The position numbers and the translations under genes are program-made. Below are positions 23,101 to 38,459 of a stretch of 64,000 nt of DNA, in pieces. This DNA comes from Lingula anatina (taxonomy: Eukaryota > Brachiopoda > Lingulata > Lingulida > Lingulidae): positions 683,073 through 747,072 of the forward strand of contig NW_019773736.1 of assembly GCF_001039355.2 (NCBI RefSeq), read 5' to 3'. Under the pieces are notes generated by a model. The model did no database searches. It was not told where the DNA came from and worked only from the letters and a program-made list of their open reading frames with translations. Numbering within the stretch: position 1 is the stretch's first letter; every line of letters starts with the position of its first letter.

Positions 23101-26100
23101 GCTGTATATTAAGATGTAGTATAGTTAATACTTTCAAATTGTGTCTCACTTTAAATTGGCAAAGATTGATTCTGCTAGGCACCACAAAACCAAATGTAAA
23201 TATCATTTCAGTGTGATCTTGTAATGAAATGTAGAACCTGTGAAGGATCATCAAAGAAACTGTGGCTTCTTTGTGCATGAGCCTGTGTAATTTGTGGGTT
23301 TACCTTAGCCACACTTATTTTAAAAAAATAATAGTCATAAGATCAACTGTGATATTTATTCTGTATGTTGATCATCAGAAAGGGTTTTTCCTTTTATCAT
23401 TGAACCAAGTTTTAGTTGGTACTCAGGCAGAATTAGATTGAAGTCCTTTGGGAGAATCCCATTTTTCTCTGTTATGCAATTATTAAACTTTTCCATCAGT
23501 GGAAATATGAATGCTTTTACAAGGAGGTCTTTTTTATATTGGGGGGGGGGGGGGGGGGGGAGGGGCAAAATACATGAGTTTCAAGCAGGGTTTTCCCCAG
23601 GATTTGCAGTACAGGGAGTCCAAAATTTTGATCAGTAATCTGTTCATCAATTTATAGGGAGTCCGACTACAAAAAATATCATCATTCCCCAAAAATTTCA
23701 TTAGCTGTCCAGATGTTTGTGAAAATATTGGCCTTTTTAGGCCAGTAGCATTCCAAATGATGGCTGGACAGCTTTCTTGAAGAAAGCCTTGGATTCAAGT
23801 GATTTCCAACATTTGACTAGTGGATTAAGATAAAAATTTGAAAGTTTTTTTACGATAAGTTTGTCTTGGAAACAGAATCAGTTTGCAAAAATGAAAAGAG
23901 GGAGTACAGCTTCATTAAAGGGTTAAAGTTGTCTGGGACACATTTCTCAAAGCTGCAACTTGGGCAGATAATATGGTTAAAATGCTGGGAGTGGTGCTTT
24001 GATGATTTTCAGTTGATTGATTAATTTAACACTTTCAGTGGTGGGGGGGGGGGGGGGGGGGTGCTGTCATTGATGTTGCAAGTAAAACAATGTTATATTT
24101 GATAGAGGGGCTTCTGCCATAAGTTACTTGCCAAAGTCACAAGCCATTCATTTCTTGACTCAGTTTGTAAAGTATATATATCATATGAATTGGCCCAAGA
24201 AATTGAAATTGTTGTGCTGGACTAAACTTTCTTTCATACTTGACTAAATTCACTGTCTTACAGAGAGACCACATAGTAGATTGAATGCAATCCAGTTTTG
24301 CTGATGAAGTAACTTACTAATACCAAATGAAAAGTCTAATCAAAATCTCATTTGAAGTAATTTGGTATCTTCTATTAAATTATTTTCATAATGTGATTTA
24401 TTCCCTGCAAAAAAACCCGTGAATGATATCCATGTCATATCCAATTGTGAATAATTGTTAACTTACAATAAGTAAGTGGAGATGTAATTTATTTGAGCTG
24501 TGATCTTTTCCCTGCAGTACAGATCCTTATAGCTCTAGATCTGCTGCCCAGTTACTTGGCAAGATTTCATAATGTAGCTGTTTATACAAGAAAAAGAAAA
24601 GCTAATATTTGCCAAGTTGTTTTCTTGTAAGTTGTACAAATAAGTTTAACACCAGTGCTCAGTATCAAAAGATTAATGTCAGTTTTATTTAAAAAAAAAA
24701 GTTCCTTTTGTTTTTATTTTTCTTATTTTGATAACACTAAAAAAACAGCTGGTAAACTCTCTCATAAAGTGAAAAGGATATATGTCAGATTTACACAAGG
24801 TATATGGTCCAAGGCTGGTGCGATCAAGGGTTGGGTTAGTTTATACTTTCTGATCATCAAGCCAAGTTAACAAAATTTTGTGTACAGTTTTGCATTATAA
24901 GCTGATGCATAAAGACTGCTTCATTGCAAGCATTATTAATAAAAGTGCATACACATCAACCATGCAGTAGAAATGAACCAGATTTTGGTACAGTGTAAAT
25001 TAGTTTGTGTAGCCATGGTGATCTGAAGGTGAGGATTGTTTCCTGTCACTGGGCTATGATTCACAATCACACTTTCATCTTCTCCCACTCTCTTTACTTC
25101 ACCTATTTTGCTTAAAAACACCCACAGTGATACTGATATAGCATAGGGGCAGCACTGTTATGGTTGTCTCCATTTCTGAGGAATAATTTAGACTTGAAAC
25201 CTAAACTTGAAAAATGTTTGACTTTTGTGCAGGCAGAATGCATGATATGCCTTAAGATAAATAGTTAACATGGGGTCTTAAAGTAACCCCTTTCCAGGCT
25301 CAATCCAGCTTAAAATTTGTTTTTACTGACTGGCAAATATTATGTATTATGTAAAATCTGCTAGAATATAAATAACAGAAAATGTTCAAATGCTAATTGT
25401 TATTCTAAACAACTTGATAAATTGGCAAGTTTTCTAGGAAGTTTAATAATGTACCAGTTGTACTGTTGTTATTATATTATATTATATTACATTGTACAAG
25501 GTCATGATAATATATGTACCAGTACAGAAATAAATTGAATTGAAATTCAATTGAATATTACAGTAGCCATAGTTAAGTATCTGACACTTGGAAGATTTTA
25601 TATCAACTGGGCTTTATATTACTAACGGTGGTGTCACCGATCTTGCATTCAGCTTAAGACGCTCTGATGTCTGGCACGCCAACTGATACTGTTAGTGGGT
25701 AATTAACTATCATTTAGCAGCTTCACTAGGCTTACAAACATGTATAATGCTTAATATGAATGCAATTAAGCAAGAATCCCTTTGGAGACAGGTCAATCCT
25801 GCTAGATCGATCTAGGTACGGGAATGGGGTCTAAGGCCATGATCTGTATGATTCTCTAAAAATGTTTGATTTCTTGGATTAGCTGTTGATCAAAAAACAG
25901 TGAATTTCATCCTTTTGTATATCTGTATATTTTAGTCCCACAAGGGACTCCTTACAAAATTTTGATTTGGCCATACTTCGGTATTAGATATCGGCAAATT
26001 TCATTAGGTAACATTTCCTTAGTCAGAGTTGGAAATATAAGAAGATACATGGGAAAAGAAAAGACAGTATAATGAAGAGCACTTGGGTTGGTTTTCAAAT

Positions 26101-26901
26101 AGAATCTCTCATCTGCATAACCATAAGATTTTCTATGCCTGCTTCCTTGATTCAGCAACCAGGGAAAATATACTGCATGATGAGACTAATTGCAAGCTGA
26201 TCAGGTTTCCTTCTGCACCCTGTAATGGAGAAGTGAAGGTTAAGTGGTTCTTAAAAAAAAAAAGAAAGAAAGAAAAACAAAAATGAAAAAAAGACATATC
26301 ACTCTACACGTATGGTCAGTGGTACCCTTCAACTCACTGCCTTGGATAAAAACAGTCTTAAAATTAACAAATTATTACCTCCCACACACACACACCCACC
26401 CCACACACACACACACACACACACACCCCACCCCCTCACTCCTACCAACCTCTGTGATGGCAAACATTTTATGCAAGCAAGAGTAATCTTTTTAGTCAAA
26501 TCAAATTTCATTGTTAAAATTCATTAATGAAATATGGAGTATTTCACACTTTGTTCTTCAAAAATAATGTTTCACCCAATGACAATAATTCCATGTGCTT
26601 ATGTAGACTTCCATTTCTGGTAAAATACAATAGATTTCAGTCACTAATGTGTTTTGCTGCAGTCTTGTAAAAAAAAAAAGAAGAGAAAAGAAATAAAATC
26701 AAGAGCAGAAGAATAAGAAGAAAAAGCTGCTGATGGACATCCTGTCTCTGGGTTTTCCTCTGTATTCAGGAAGTATGCCTCAGAGTATAAACCAGCCTGA
26801 CGCTCTAATAGCAAACACATTCTGTGTTCTGGCATCTGGAAGAAATGTGACCTTGTTTGCCAAGTTGTACAAAACCCATTGTGATTTGAAAATGTAATTT
26901 G

Positions 26902-26957
<56 letters not shown>

Positions 26958-28505
26958 AAGAGGAAGCAAAGTGCCCATGTTGGGTATCCCTTTTAGTGCC
27001 ATTGATCACAAAAGGTTATGAAGACTCTCTGGGCAGCTTCTGAAAATCCATATCAAAATATATTAATCTACCTATACACATGTTCCAAGAATTTAATATC
27101 CAGTTAAGAACATTACCTTCAAAAGATGTTCACATCAAAAGATAGAAACCTTTGATCAGTTGTACATCATAAGCTGAGTAACACAATTAGCCCTTTGTTA
27201 GTGTTAAATAGAAAACGTATACCGTACTCTTTTTGTCTAAATTGAAATAAAAACTTCTGTGGAACTATTCACTGTTTCTGTTTTCACATAGCTAAACAAA
27301 TGCCTTTTGTCCATAGTTTCAAGAACTCTTGGTAGTATGTATAGCCATGCATCAAGTATCTTGAAAAGAGACTTGTATTTTTGAGGTTTAAGCACTGCTA
27401 ATATAAGTCAAAATTGATGTGTAAATATGTATCAAATCTTAAATGATATTTATTGGGTCCATTTTATTGATGGATTTCAAAAATTCTCAGTTACACTGTT
27501 TTATCTTTGTAATTCTGCTATTTCTTAAAACGAGAGCATTTCCAATTGGTGTTTTTTTTGTTTTTTTTTTAATTGGGTGCTCTTTACTTGTTTGATAGGT
27601 CTAATACTGAATAGTAATTTTGGAACACAAAAATTCAATATAGTCAGTTATTTATCTGAATTGGAAAAAGTAGTAGTTTTCTGTCAGAATAATTCTTCAG
27701 GTAACATTTTGTAAATTTTAATCGGCAAGTTTCAGTTTACATCAAATATTTTATGTAATGTGGAAAAAGACATCAGTTTTCTGCCAAACCCTTTAACATT
27801 TAGCTAATTGTAAAACATGATGAGTAGAATTACTTTTTGTTGTGCTATAATTTCCAACTACTTGTGCTTATAAGTAATCAACCCTTCTTTTTTTCTTTTG
27901 ATTAATTTGGTATTTTTTTACTATTTCAGAACTATGTTCCAACTAAAAAGGATATCTTGCATTCAAGGAAAGCAACAAAGGGAATAATTGAACATGAATT
28001 TGTCATCAAGGATATACCATTCAGGTTTGTGGATGTTGGTGGCCAGCGATCACAGCGACAGAAATGGTTTCAGTGTTTTGAAGGGGTAACATCAATCCTC
28101 TTCCTCTCTTCTTCCAGTGAATTCGATCAAGTCTTGATGGAGGATAGGATAACAAACAGACTTGTGGAATCCTGCAACATCTTTGAGACAATAGTGAACA
28201 ATAAGTGTTTTGTAAATGTCTCCATTATTCTATTTCTCAATAAGACGGACTTACTGGAAGAAAAAGTTAGAAAGTACAGCATCAAAGGGTACTTTCCAGA
28301 CTTTCAAGGAGATCCACACAGGCTGGAGGATGTGCAAAACTTTATGTTGCAATTGTTTGACTCAAAGCGTCATGGAGTTGCTAGAGAGAAGCCCCTTTTC
28401 CATCATTTCACCACTGCCATTGACACTGAAAATATCAAATTTGTATTCCAAGCAGTGAAAGATACAATCTTACAAGATAACTTGAAATCCCTCATGCTGC
28501 AGTGA
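20103..28505 (+). CDS. GNA13: G protein alpha subunit, G12/13 class
   Basis: Three coding exons: 20103-20564, 22381-22431 (51 nt) and 27930-28505, all junctions phase 0, 362 residues. It couples seven-transmembrane receptors to RhoGEFs at the plasma membrane (family knowledge). Seen: P-loop GSGESGKS (45-52), switch I R184 and T187 (RKATKG), switch II DVGGQ with catalytic Gln210, NKTD guanine motif and the G12/13-type C terminus LKSLMLQ. Cys7-Cys8 (FFCCGV) are probable palmitoylation sites; there is no N-terminal Gly for myristoylation. The sequence resembles GNA13 and GNA12 about equally. Invertebrates usually have one such gene (concertina in Drosophila), so the symbol means the G12/13 class. 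It starts head to head with the M3 homologue. The exon with [14 protein letters not shown] and [14 protein letters not shown] is strongly conserved. Confidence 0.97.
22432..27929 (+). other. Galpha intron 2, simple-repeat rich
   Basis: This 5.5-kb intron holds no gene I can support. It has G-runs at 22947-22956, 23541-23560 and 24043-24061, a CA/CCA tract at 26382-26431, a (GA)n tract at 26904-26952 and several A-rich patches. Intron 1 (20565-22380) shows nothing notable. Confidence 0.8.
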
Positions 28506-31500
28506 ACTTTGAGGTTGAATACAAACAGCATCAGATTCAATTAAGCAAGCCTCCGACAAACAGTCTAATAGAATAAGAGCCAGTATATACAGATCTTATA
28601 GTTGATTACTTGCTTATCATTGTCCTTATAGAGTTTGGCATGCTACAGTTTTCTAAAGATAATCTAGTTATATCTTGCACTTACAGTGGAGTAAAAAAAT
28701 CGAATAGCCTAAATGTTTTGAAATGCTTGGAATTGAATTACTTTTAAGAATGCCGAGTAGTGCCATTAAGAAATCAGCCACCTTCCTTGAAACAGTATTT
28801 CCTTGTGTGTTGGATTTCTAAGCTGACTTGTTAACTTAGGGTATATAATATAACATATATATGTAAAGCAAGTATGACAACATCTTTTGATACTTTCATA
28901 TACAATTTAAGTTTAACTCACAGTTAGGGTAACATGTTCACTTTAAGTACCATGCATGGGTTTGGTCACATACATCAAGGTAACACTGCCTCATATTCTA
29001 AGATAACTTGGCTTTCATTTCATCCATCCCACCCTTACCCTACTTCAAAAGCCGTGTTCAGATAGAAACTGATACCAATCACAAATTGGTCCAACTTATT
29101 TTATCAGGTGACCAGATAACAAAGAAACAAAATGGTCTTATGAACTAAGGCAAATATCAGATTTGAAGATACCCTGTCACTGTGTGATCATGCCATATTA
29201 AGTCCATGACATACTGTTAAATGCGAAAAAGAAAAACAATGATATGAAAACACATAAGCAACAAATCTGTCCAAAATTGCCTCGACTATATCTTTGTTTC
29301 TACTGCCATTGCTGCTATGATTTTTACCCAGTAGTCATCAGTTACATATGATTCAAGCAGGATTTTGTCAAACGCAAATCATAATCTCATTAATTTTTTC
29401 GCTGGTGGCCAATCATAATGAGGAGGGTGAAGAGGGTATAAAAGCAAGATGTGCTGCTGATGGTGGCCAACAATAGGCACAATGGCATTTTATGTTGGTC
29501 AATACTAGAGTTTTTTAAACATTCATATGAAAAGAACCATGTTAGATTAATTTTTAAGGACATGGCGTGATATTCAGATTACTATCAGGGTGAAGTAGCA
29601 CCTTGAATTTAACATTTTTTCTCAGTGCTCTAGTACATTTTTTCTCAGTGATCTATAGGAAAGTAAAACAAAAGAGTATAATTTCAGATTTTTTTTTCTT
29701 TTTATGTGGTTGTTTAATTTTGTATATTTCTTCATGTGCCTTATGTGTTAAGTATAGATTTCTGAAATAATTGCAGAGTATTCTGACCCTAATATATCTG
29801 CTGCAACTGCTTTCTCATGATATTGTGTACTTTGTATTGTATATATGTATATGACGTGACTTTTGTAACTAGTTCTTCGGGATGTTTTTCTTTGAAAGCT
29901 GTCCATGTTAACATGACAATTCCAATATGTACAGAAGAGAGTAACTGGAGATACTCATATTCCTGGAATATAAACATTCTGATCATGACTGGGTGATATA
30001 TATATAATAATAATAGCCATTAAAAGACTGAAAGCAAACTTATGTCCGAGTTATATCAAAAATAATTAAACTTACAGTTTTAAGGTTAAAGTTTAATCTT
30101 CTTTAATCCTGAAAATAGAAAGTTTAGTGCAAATGCTGTTTCTCAAGGTCATGTTATTTGACAAGTTGTCAAGTGATAAATTTGAGAACGTCAGCAGACC
30201 TGGTTTGTGTTAGATTCAGAACTTTTTGATGATACGATTAATGACCCAAAAATACAAGGCTAAGATTTCATCAGCCTGATTAATATCAATTTACACTTGC
30301 TCTGGGCTTGTACCTTGATCTTTTTTGCTTTGGTGTTTGTAGCAGAGATGGTGCTGTTCTTTCTACCAGATGGTTTATTAAAGCTGGTTATAGTGTAAAT
30401 AGTCTGCTGTGGTTAGTGCTAGGCAGGATGCCAAGATCTTAAGGTAGACCTTGGATATTAAAGATGAGTGTTGTGAACTAAATGAATTTAAGATAATTAG
30501 AAGTGGGAATGCAAATTTTTTGCTTAAGCCGACTCATGTACCCAATACCTCTGTGATCTTTAGATCTAGTCTCCTAAAATGAATTGATATTCTGTGGCAT
30601 TTACTTTATAGAAAGCACTGTTTAGAGTAAGACACTTTCTTCAGACCGGTGATGATAGCCGAGTGCCAAGAAATAAGGCAATAATTGTTGACCCAAACCC
30701 TTTCTGTCATATAGTTATTACAAATGGGTTTCCTCTTGTGTGAAAGAGTTTGGAAGTGAGATGAGGAATGAAGACTAGCTTTCTTTGCCTCCTTTAAAAG
30801 CATTTTTGAAAAAAAAAATGCTTTTATATCTTCCCAACAAAGTGATTACAAATAGTGTTGGCCAAAAGCAAGTCAGGACATTGGGCACGGCATTCTGACC
30901 AGCAATTTGTTAATTGTTTCCAAATTATATTTTTATTATTATCATCTACATATTTTTATATTATAAACTGGGATTATAATCACATAAAGTAATTGATATG
31001 TTGATTGGTTAAATGGGCTTTCTCTGTGAAGAGGTCCCTCATAGTTATAGAAAAGGATCATGGAAACTTAATGTATTGAACGGTTTCAAAATTCATCCTT
31101 GCTAGGAACAGTGTAATTAATAGTGACAGTTCTGCGGGTATTTAAAGATCTAATGCTTGTAGGAAATATCCAATTTTGTTTAGCTTGGGAGCAGATTTTC
31201 TGTTTCTACCCAAAGAAGAGAGAATGGACTTGTGATTCTGCGCAGGTAAAAAGTAGTGTAGTCGACAAAAGAAAAATCAATGGTATAATTAAGGACATTT
31301 GTCTGGGTATTTCTGAGGAGTATAAATACTTTACCCAGAGAGCAACATGTCTGTGTACCATAAGAGATTAAAATATATGCAAAAGCACTTTTGTAACACA
31401 TGAGCATTAATATTTACTCTGTGACAGCAAAGACATTTTGAATTCCAACTGCTGTGAAGTATTTTGTTAAATATCCAATTGTTTTGACTTTCTTAGTAGA

Positions 31501-31801
31501 TTAATATGGATTTTGTTTAAGACAGTTATAGAATAAACGCATTTTGTTTTGACTTACTTGATAGATTTACACATACATAAAGGGAACCATAAGCTTGAAA
31601 GTGGTATCAGTGTAAGCAAATTGCTGTAGCACAAATGTTTTTTATTTTGGGAGTTTAGAAAGGGAGATTTTTAATTTTGTATATACACATGAACTGAATT
31701 AATCGCAAAGATTAGTAAATACTGCTGTAAACTATGTAGATGGCTCAGTATCTCGTTTGTATGTTGTGAAATGAAATATTTATATGTACATCACAAATAA
31801 A
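28506..31801 (+). other. Probable long 3' UTR of Galpha12/13 with poly(A) signal
   Basis: No convincing ORF lies between the Galpha stop and 31801. A canonical AATAAA is at 31796-31801, after a T/A-rich stretch. A UTR of 3.3 kb is plausible but unproven; earlier AATAAA-like sites could be used. Confidence 0.5.
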
Positions 31802-31936
31802 ATGTAAGATACAAAGAGATGGACTTTTTGACATTTTTAAAAACCATACATAATTTTAAGTAAGCTGCTACTCGAGATGGTTAAACAGGGCTAGTAATAA
31901 CAGATCCATACAACAATTCAACAATTTTCATATGAA

Positions 31937-31942
31937 AAAACT
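31937..31942 (-). promoter_or_regulatory. Poly(A) signal, UBE2O
   Basis: TTTATT on the plus strand gives AATAAA for the minus-strand transcript, about 1 kb after the UBE2O stop. It lies only about 140 bases from the opposing Galpha signal. Confidence 0.4.
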
Positions 31943-32950
31943 TTATTAGTGACAAAACCTCACTCCGTAGAAGGAAGTAATATAACACATCGCACAAATG
32001 GGAGTTATTAGCTCAAAATGGATGTTGATTACAAATTATAAGTAGAATTTTCCTCCTTATGCCAAAGAGGAAAATGTGCAAAGCTTACGGACTGTTCATG
32101 TAATACTGTTCAATATACAATATTGCTAACAACATTTAACTAACATTAAATAATGTATCAAAGAAGAAATGAGCAATAAAAGGCATCAACATTTATCATG
32201 GCAATTTTCATAGACATATTTTTACTATGTTTGAAAATTAAATTGTTTTACACCAACTTTTAGGTTTACAGCCAAATTTCCATACTGTTTAACACATGAA
32301 ACCTGCACCATACTAAAAAATGGCCCTTAACATATGTACATTTGCTTCAATCCTAACAGTTTCTTTATCTTTTCTGTCTAACCTTTCAATCAAGATGCAG
32401 TACATATTCCAACATAACCAATACCCACACCATAATATTGTACCCTACACTCAAAAACAATAGCACCAAAAGCACCAAACATCAAGACTTTTAAGTATAA
32501 CTGCCAATATGAGGAAAAAAGATAACAAGGAAGAATGTAGTCCTAGCCATTCAAATATTCAGTTCAAAAGACATATTCTAAGCAGATAACACCAGTTGGA
32601 GACAAATCAGCAACAAACAACACTTCAAAGATCTCATATTGTTATTCTCAAAATTGTCTTGATTTGAAAGAAAAGGGCATAAAGCTGTAAAACTTGAAGG
32701 TTGTATTTTACAGAGATATAGAGTTCAATTCAAACATGAGAAACCATTTTACCAAATCAATGCAATTTTCTTTATTAGCAATCGAATGCTAATAATATTT
32801 CACCTTTCAGTCAGTAATAACCAGTCATGTATACAAGGGGAAAAAGGCTGAATAATCATTTAGCGAATTTGTTGGATTTAGGATTTCATATAACCATCAA
32901 ATATTACTCTAAACATCTACAAAACCTTCACATCGACATCAGTATCAATG

Positions 32951-35900
32951 CTATACCTTTTCTGCAGATTCCAGTAAGTATTTTTCAGTCCTTTCCTTTA
33001 ATTCTTGAAGCAAACTTTTTAAAGACATACAAAACCCTTTAGAACCTGGAAGAAGGGGGAAGTCTGGTAAGATGAATGTCACTGCTGAAGTATTTGGTTC
33101 TGCACTTTCCTCACTTTCCTGCACTTTTTTGGTAGCAGTTTCCTCACCTTCTAGACTGGTCTCCTGCAGTACCTCAGAGCTACTAGAGGGCACTGGTTGT
33201 TCCTCTGTGGCATCTAAGGTCATGGACTTTTGGCTGTCACGTGAACCTTCTGGTTTTTCAGAGACACTGGGGACCCTTGAACTAGCTGTAGCATCCATCG
33301 TATCTGCCTTCAATGAATCAACGGAAGCTTTTGTTTTGGTTGTGTCATTTGGAGATTCTGGCTTACTTTCCATGTTAGGAGATTGTAACTTAGTTGTGCT
33401 GCTCGAAGATGCCAATTTTTCAGACTTTTGAAGGTTTTCTGAATATTGCACCCAATATTTCAGTCTCTGAATCATTCTGAAAATATTAATCATATTTTTT
33501 ATGCTCTATATGTGCAGCAAGGTTTAGAAAAGAAGCTAATTTTTTATTTGTTACAATATTTCTAATTTTACAGCATTTTTCATCTAACCAACCTCTTTGT
33601 CCTGTGCTGCAAGTGTTCTCTGAATTCATCTTTGAATAGGTCAGGGGGATTACAAACCATTCTTATCATAGACTGAAAGCAAATGAAGAATATTCATTTT
33701 CACTTTTTATTCCTTTTTACATGCATGAAGGTCACTGTGATTATTCATCTTTTTATATTGAATTGTAATCTCATCTATCACTACTTTTCACAACAAAACT
33801 TTTTCAAGAAATGCCATGAAACAAACTACTTCAAGTAAAAACAGAACCTAAACAAACATAGCCAAGTATATTAAAAAAATATATATGAAAAAAATCTTAT
33901 CTTCCATGCAAATGAATTCTTAACCTGTAAGAGTTTGATGACAGCCATCTCATTGTACACCTTGCTGTTCTCCATGCCCTGCTGTGTGCCTCTCTGCCGC
34001 TCATAACCAGCTTCATTGTAATAAGGTTCAGCATTCAGGATTAGGCCTAAAAAAAGGCAAATGTTCAAATTTCAATAGTACAGTTAAAAAGTAAGATGAA
34101 GAATGCTTTAAGTCAGCAACTATCACTTTTCAATTTTGGGTTTATACTAGTGTCATCCGTTGTCTACAGCTATGATTTAAGCCATGGATGCAATACCTAA
34201 TATCAGAATCTCAATATTTCCAATGTTCATATGACTGTTTTAAAGGTACATGGTTGTTTTTTGTGGCAAAAAATTTACTTCATATGCATCTTTTTAAAAT
34301 GCAGAGAGAATAAACAAATTATCTACAAGAAAGACAAAAATACCCACCTTGAATAGACACAAAAACCTGAAGCAAATTAGATTTAGATGTCCATACTTCT
34401 GAACCCTGAAAAATAACACAATATTTAAGAATCCTGTATGAAAAAGAACAAATTGCGAAAAGTGCATTACAGTCAAAACTTTTGATAACAGATACATTTT
34501 AACTTATATCCTCACCAGGGAGGCGAGAATGTCAAAACCCAGTCTGTATCAGGGCCAAAAGTGACCAGGCGTCCAACGTAAACTGCGCTGAGACTCAGTA
34601 GTGTAGTGTGGTATATAAGAACTGAACGTAAACTTTTTACTTACCAATTATAACATTCATAACAACTGTGTTATGTTAAATTTTACAGGAAAAAGACAAC
34701 ACTATAGAAGAAAGTACTGCCACACTGGTCACAGAAATGTCAGCCAAAGAATAGCAACTATTCCCCGTTCCCATGAGTACCAATGTCAAAATCCACCACC
34801 AATTTGACTTCAGTTAAACCATATTTATAGCAAACAATTCTATTACAGTCTATATAAAAAATGATCTTTACCTTCCCACCCCAGGTGCCAAGGAGACTGA
34901 CACAAACTTTTCCATCCTCGTACAGATTGGGATTCAGCCTGTCACTACAGAAAGCTAAGTAGTGGAACACTGGAGGTGAGGTAGGGTAGTCACTGGGCAG
35001 TTGAATGTCAAAAAAGAATAAACCATCTTCATATGGGGTGTTTGCTGGTCCAACAAACATCACCGAATACAGGTCCTGCAATAAAAACACCACATAGAAA
35101 CAAACACAAAGACCCAAACAAATGTGGTTTTACAGCCTAGAAAATGACAGGAAAGTATTCTGCAACATCAGGGAAGTGTATTGTCCTAGACTAGTCTAAT
35201 TCAACTTCAAACTTTCATCATAATTTTTACAACCTAAGTTGTGTCTGTGATAGTGACCTACAGAATAGTGCATCTTCATTATGTTTACAATTAAACAAAA
35301 AAAGACATATTTTAAACACAGAACTAATTAAATATTACCATTCTATCTTCAAATCCTTTCACAACGATTCCAGATGGCAAGTGGCCTCTCAGCAGCTTCA
35401 GCTAAAATAAACACTGCACAATTGAGGGGAAAACACAATTTCTTCCCACAGCAAATACAACCAGCAAATTTCTATATCTTACACTGATTTGAATTCAATG
35501 CATTTAATTTCTTAGTCAACTTCGAATTTAACTTAAGTCCTTTATCTTCTGGTCACAGATACAATCAGCCCTTAACCTTGAAGACTGCAAAGCTTTTCTG
35601 TTTAACTTCAGTAGCTTTTCTGTGCAAAGAGAATTGATGGCTTGATTACTGAAGTTGTCATAAGATATTTTTAGTACATACTGGTAAATGTAAACAGCTT
35701 CATCCAACTTCCTGGAGCAATAGCTAATGAATAAATCGCAAAGAAAGTAACATTACCTCTTTCCTGACAGCACCAAGAAACATCTTACTATCTGCTGGTT
35801 GGTGTTCTTTATTCTTGAATTTGTGGCCTGCTGGCACTTCTTCCAGCATTACAAACACTGTAAAGAAATAAATTGATTGTTATAAGACAGAGCAATATTC

Positions 35901-38419
35901 ATGAGAAAAAGTGAGAGATTTGGGGGGGGGGAGAGGTCCATTTCTCAAAATAATTGATTAATGCTACAAGATCAGTACTTGGATTTTAAAATAAGTTAAA
36001 AAATTTAACATCTCTTACCAGATTTGTTTTCTTCACTGTCATCTATTTTGGCTTCTTCCTCTTCCATTTCTTTCAAAGACAGGTTTCCATTCATTTCCTC
36101 TTCTACTGTAGAAGTGGCCTCATCTTTCAGTGCAGTCATATTTTCCTTCAATTCTGTGTCTGCAATGCTTGTCACTGAAGCAGGAGTTTCTACAGTGACA
36201 TTTTCTTCCATTTTAGCAGCAGCATCTGGATTAGAAGCAGCGCTTGTTAGATTGTCAAGTGTTTCATCCATATCTTCACCAACACTTTTGTCCCCAGGTA
36301 GATCAACAGATGTAGCCGAATGCAAAGATTCATCATGCTGGTCTGTCCCAAGTTTTTTTAGTTCTCCTTTCAAATGTTCTATATTTCCCTTGCAGAGAGA
36401 TTTGATTTCCTCTTGTGTTAGACTAAATTGCTTTTTGAGACATTTGCATGCCATTTCCCATATATCCTTCACCTTTGACCTTTGCTCTGCATTACTCGAA
36501 GGAGTAAATGATGACAGGCCTGTAGATGTCGCTGCTGTAGCTCCCTCGCCAGCATTTTGGTTAACATTAACCACGACAGTGGTTACTTCTGTTGAGGTTT
36601 CAGGGGGATTTTTTGATTCTTCTGCACTGGCACTGCTACCCTTCAAGTTTTCTTCAGGTTTAGTTTGTTTGAAAGAACTAACATTACCACTTAAACAAGT
36701 TTCCTTCCCTGAATTTTTTTCTTCATTGGGTTTTGCTGCACTTGAACTCATGGCATCATTGGTTGTATTCCCAGCTGCATTACCAACATCATCATCAGAC
36801 TGAACACTATCCTTTTTGGTTTTTACATTTTTCTGCATATTGAGTTTACTAAGTGCTTTTCTTGCTTTTCTTGTGGCCCTTTCCTTTTCAATTTCAGACT
36901 CTACAACTTTGTACACTTCCTGTACTCCTGTGTCCTTAAAATGTCTAGTACCAAGGTTTTTATCTATGGTCTTGCACTGCTTGAGAAAACCAAGTATAGG
37001 CTCATAGAAAACTTTGGAATATGAACTAATTGTCATGGTGTCTCTATTCAACACTTGATCCATCTTTTCCATGCTTGTGAACAGATCATTAAAATTTTTG
37101 TCCATTCTCTGCATCATTGTTTCAACATCACGTAATTTCTTTTCAATGGCCTGCACTTCAATGCTAGAAGATAAAAAAAAAAATGATAAAAAATGGCACA
37201 TTTTTATACAAAAACAAAATCATTCTGTCTTAAACTTATTTTATGTGCAAAATTATTTTTTTAAACAAATTAACAAATGTGCCCCACAAGCTAGTTACTT
37301 ACTCTTTCTCCTTTTCAGCTTCTTCCTCATCCACTTCCTCCTCCTCCTCAGTCTCCCAGGAGTCCACGTCACTGTCCTCCTCACTCTCACTTCCAGATTC
37401 CCATTCTTCAGACATCTAATAAATTTCAAGTTTTAAAAGGTGTTTTCAACAGGAAAAGTAGAAAAAAAAACTTTAAATCTAATTCTTTACATATACTAAA
37501 ATGTCATTTTAAAAAAGATAGAAGAAATTCTGAATTATTATAGTATATGAGACCAAAACAGGTCAGATAGTAAAGCCATGAAATAAATAAAAATTTTAAA
37601 AATCCAAGTTTATAATTTTTTATTTATTTATTTTGAGGATGTTGGTAAAAGAAAACTAAGGTCTTTATAACAAGTTTCAGCCAAAATGGACATCCTGTCT
37701 GTTACACACCAAACCTAAAATCAAAATCCATCAAAATCAAATATGTTACTAATCATCCGTCACACTCACTTCATCTGTGACCAGATAGAGATGGCAAGGA
37801 TAACAATAGCTGGTGCTGCCATCTACCCAATGTACACCAATACGTCCTCCTGGAGTCACATCGCACACTTGACCAGTAGCGGCACTACTTGCCTCAATCT
37901 ACAAGGTCAAAGGTGCTGGGCTGATATCATTGTCCACATAATACACATTTCTTAAACACTATGGGACTTACTATGAGTTTTTATTACTAGTAACATTATG
38001 AGATAAAATTTCTAATACAGAATTTTAAATACATAAAAATTATTTCATCAGTCAAGGAGTTAAATTGCATTATCTTACCTCTCTTTCTCCACCTATTTTC
38101 ACTACAACATGCCCAAGTCTGAACTTAAAGTCTGGGTGATCCTTGACATCATACACACTCATTTCAATGGGTTCTCCAACTTCTTCAGGACTGGACAAGA
38201 ATAAAAGACATGCATTACCAACAATTCCTACTTTTAAATAGTATCAGTTTGGACCCTTGATAACATACTAGTACTTTGTACCAAATGTATAATATAATGA
38301 AATGTAGATATACGAAATAGAAAAGATGTTATAATTTCAGAGAAAAAATATTGATTTGTTCCAAATAATAAAGTCTTAATGACCCCAATGATTTCTTGAT
38401 TCACACAACTGAACAGGCT

Positions 38420-38459
<40 letters not shown>

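Noticed and set aside
26644-27009. 121-codon open frame with Ser-Leu repeats
   Set aside because: Created by the (GA)n microsatellite.
36024-36803. 259-codon open frame on the plus strand
   Set aside because: Antisense shadow of a large low-complexity UBE2O exon.
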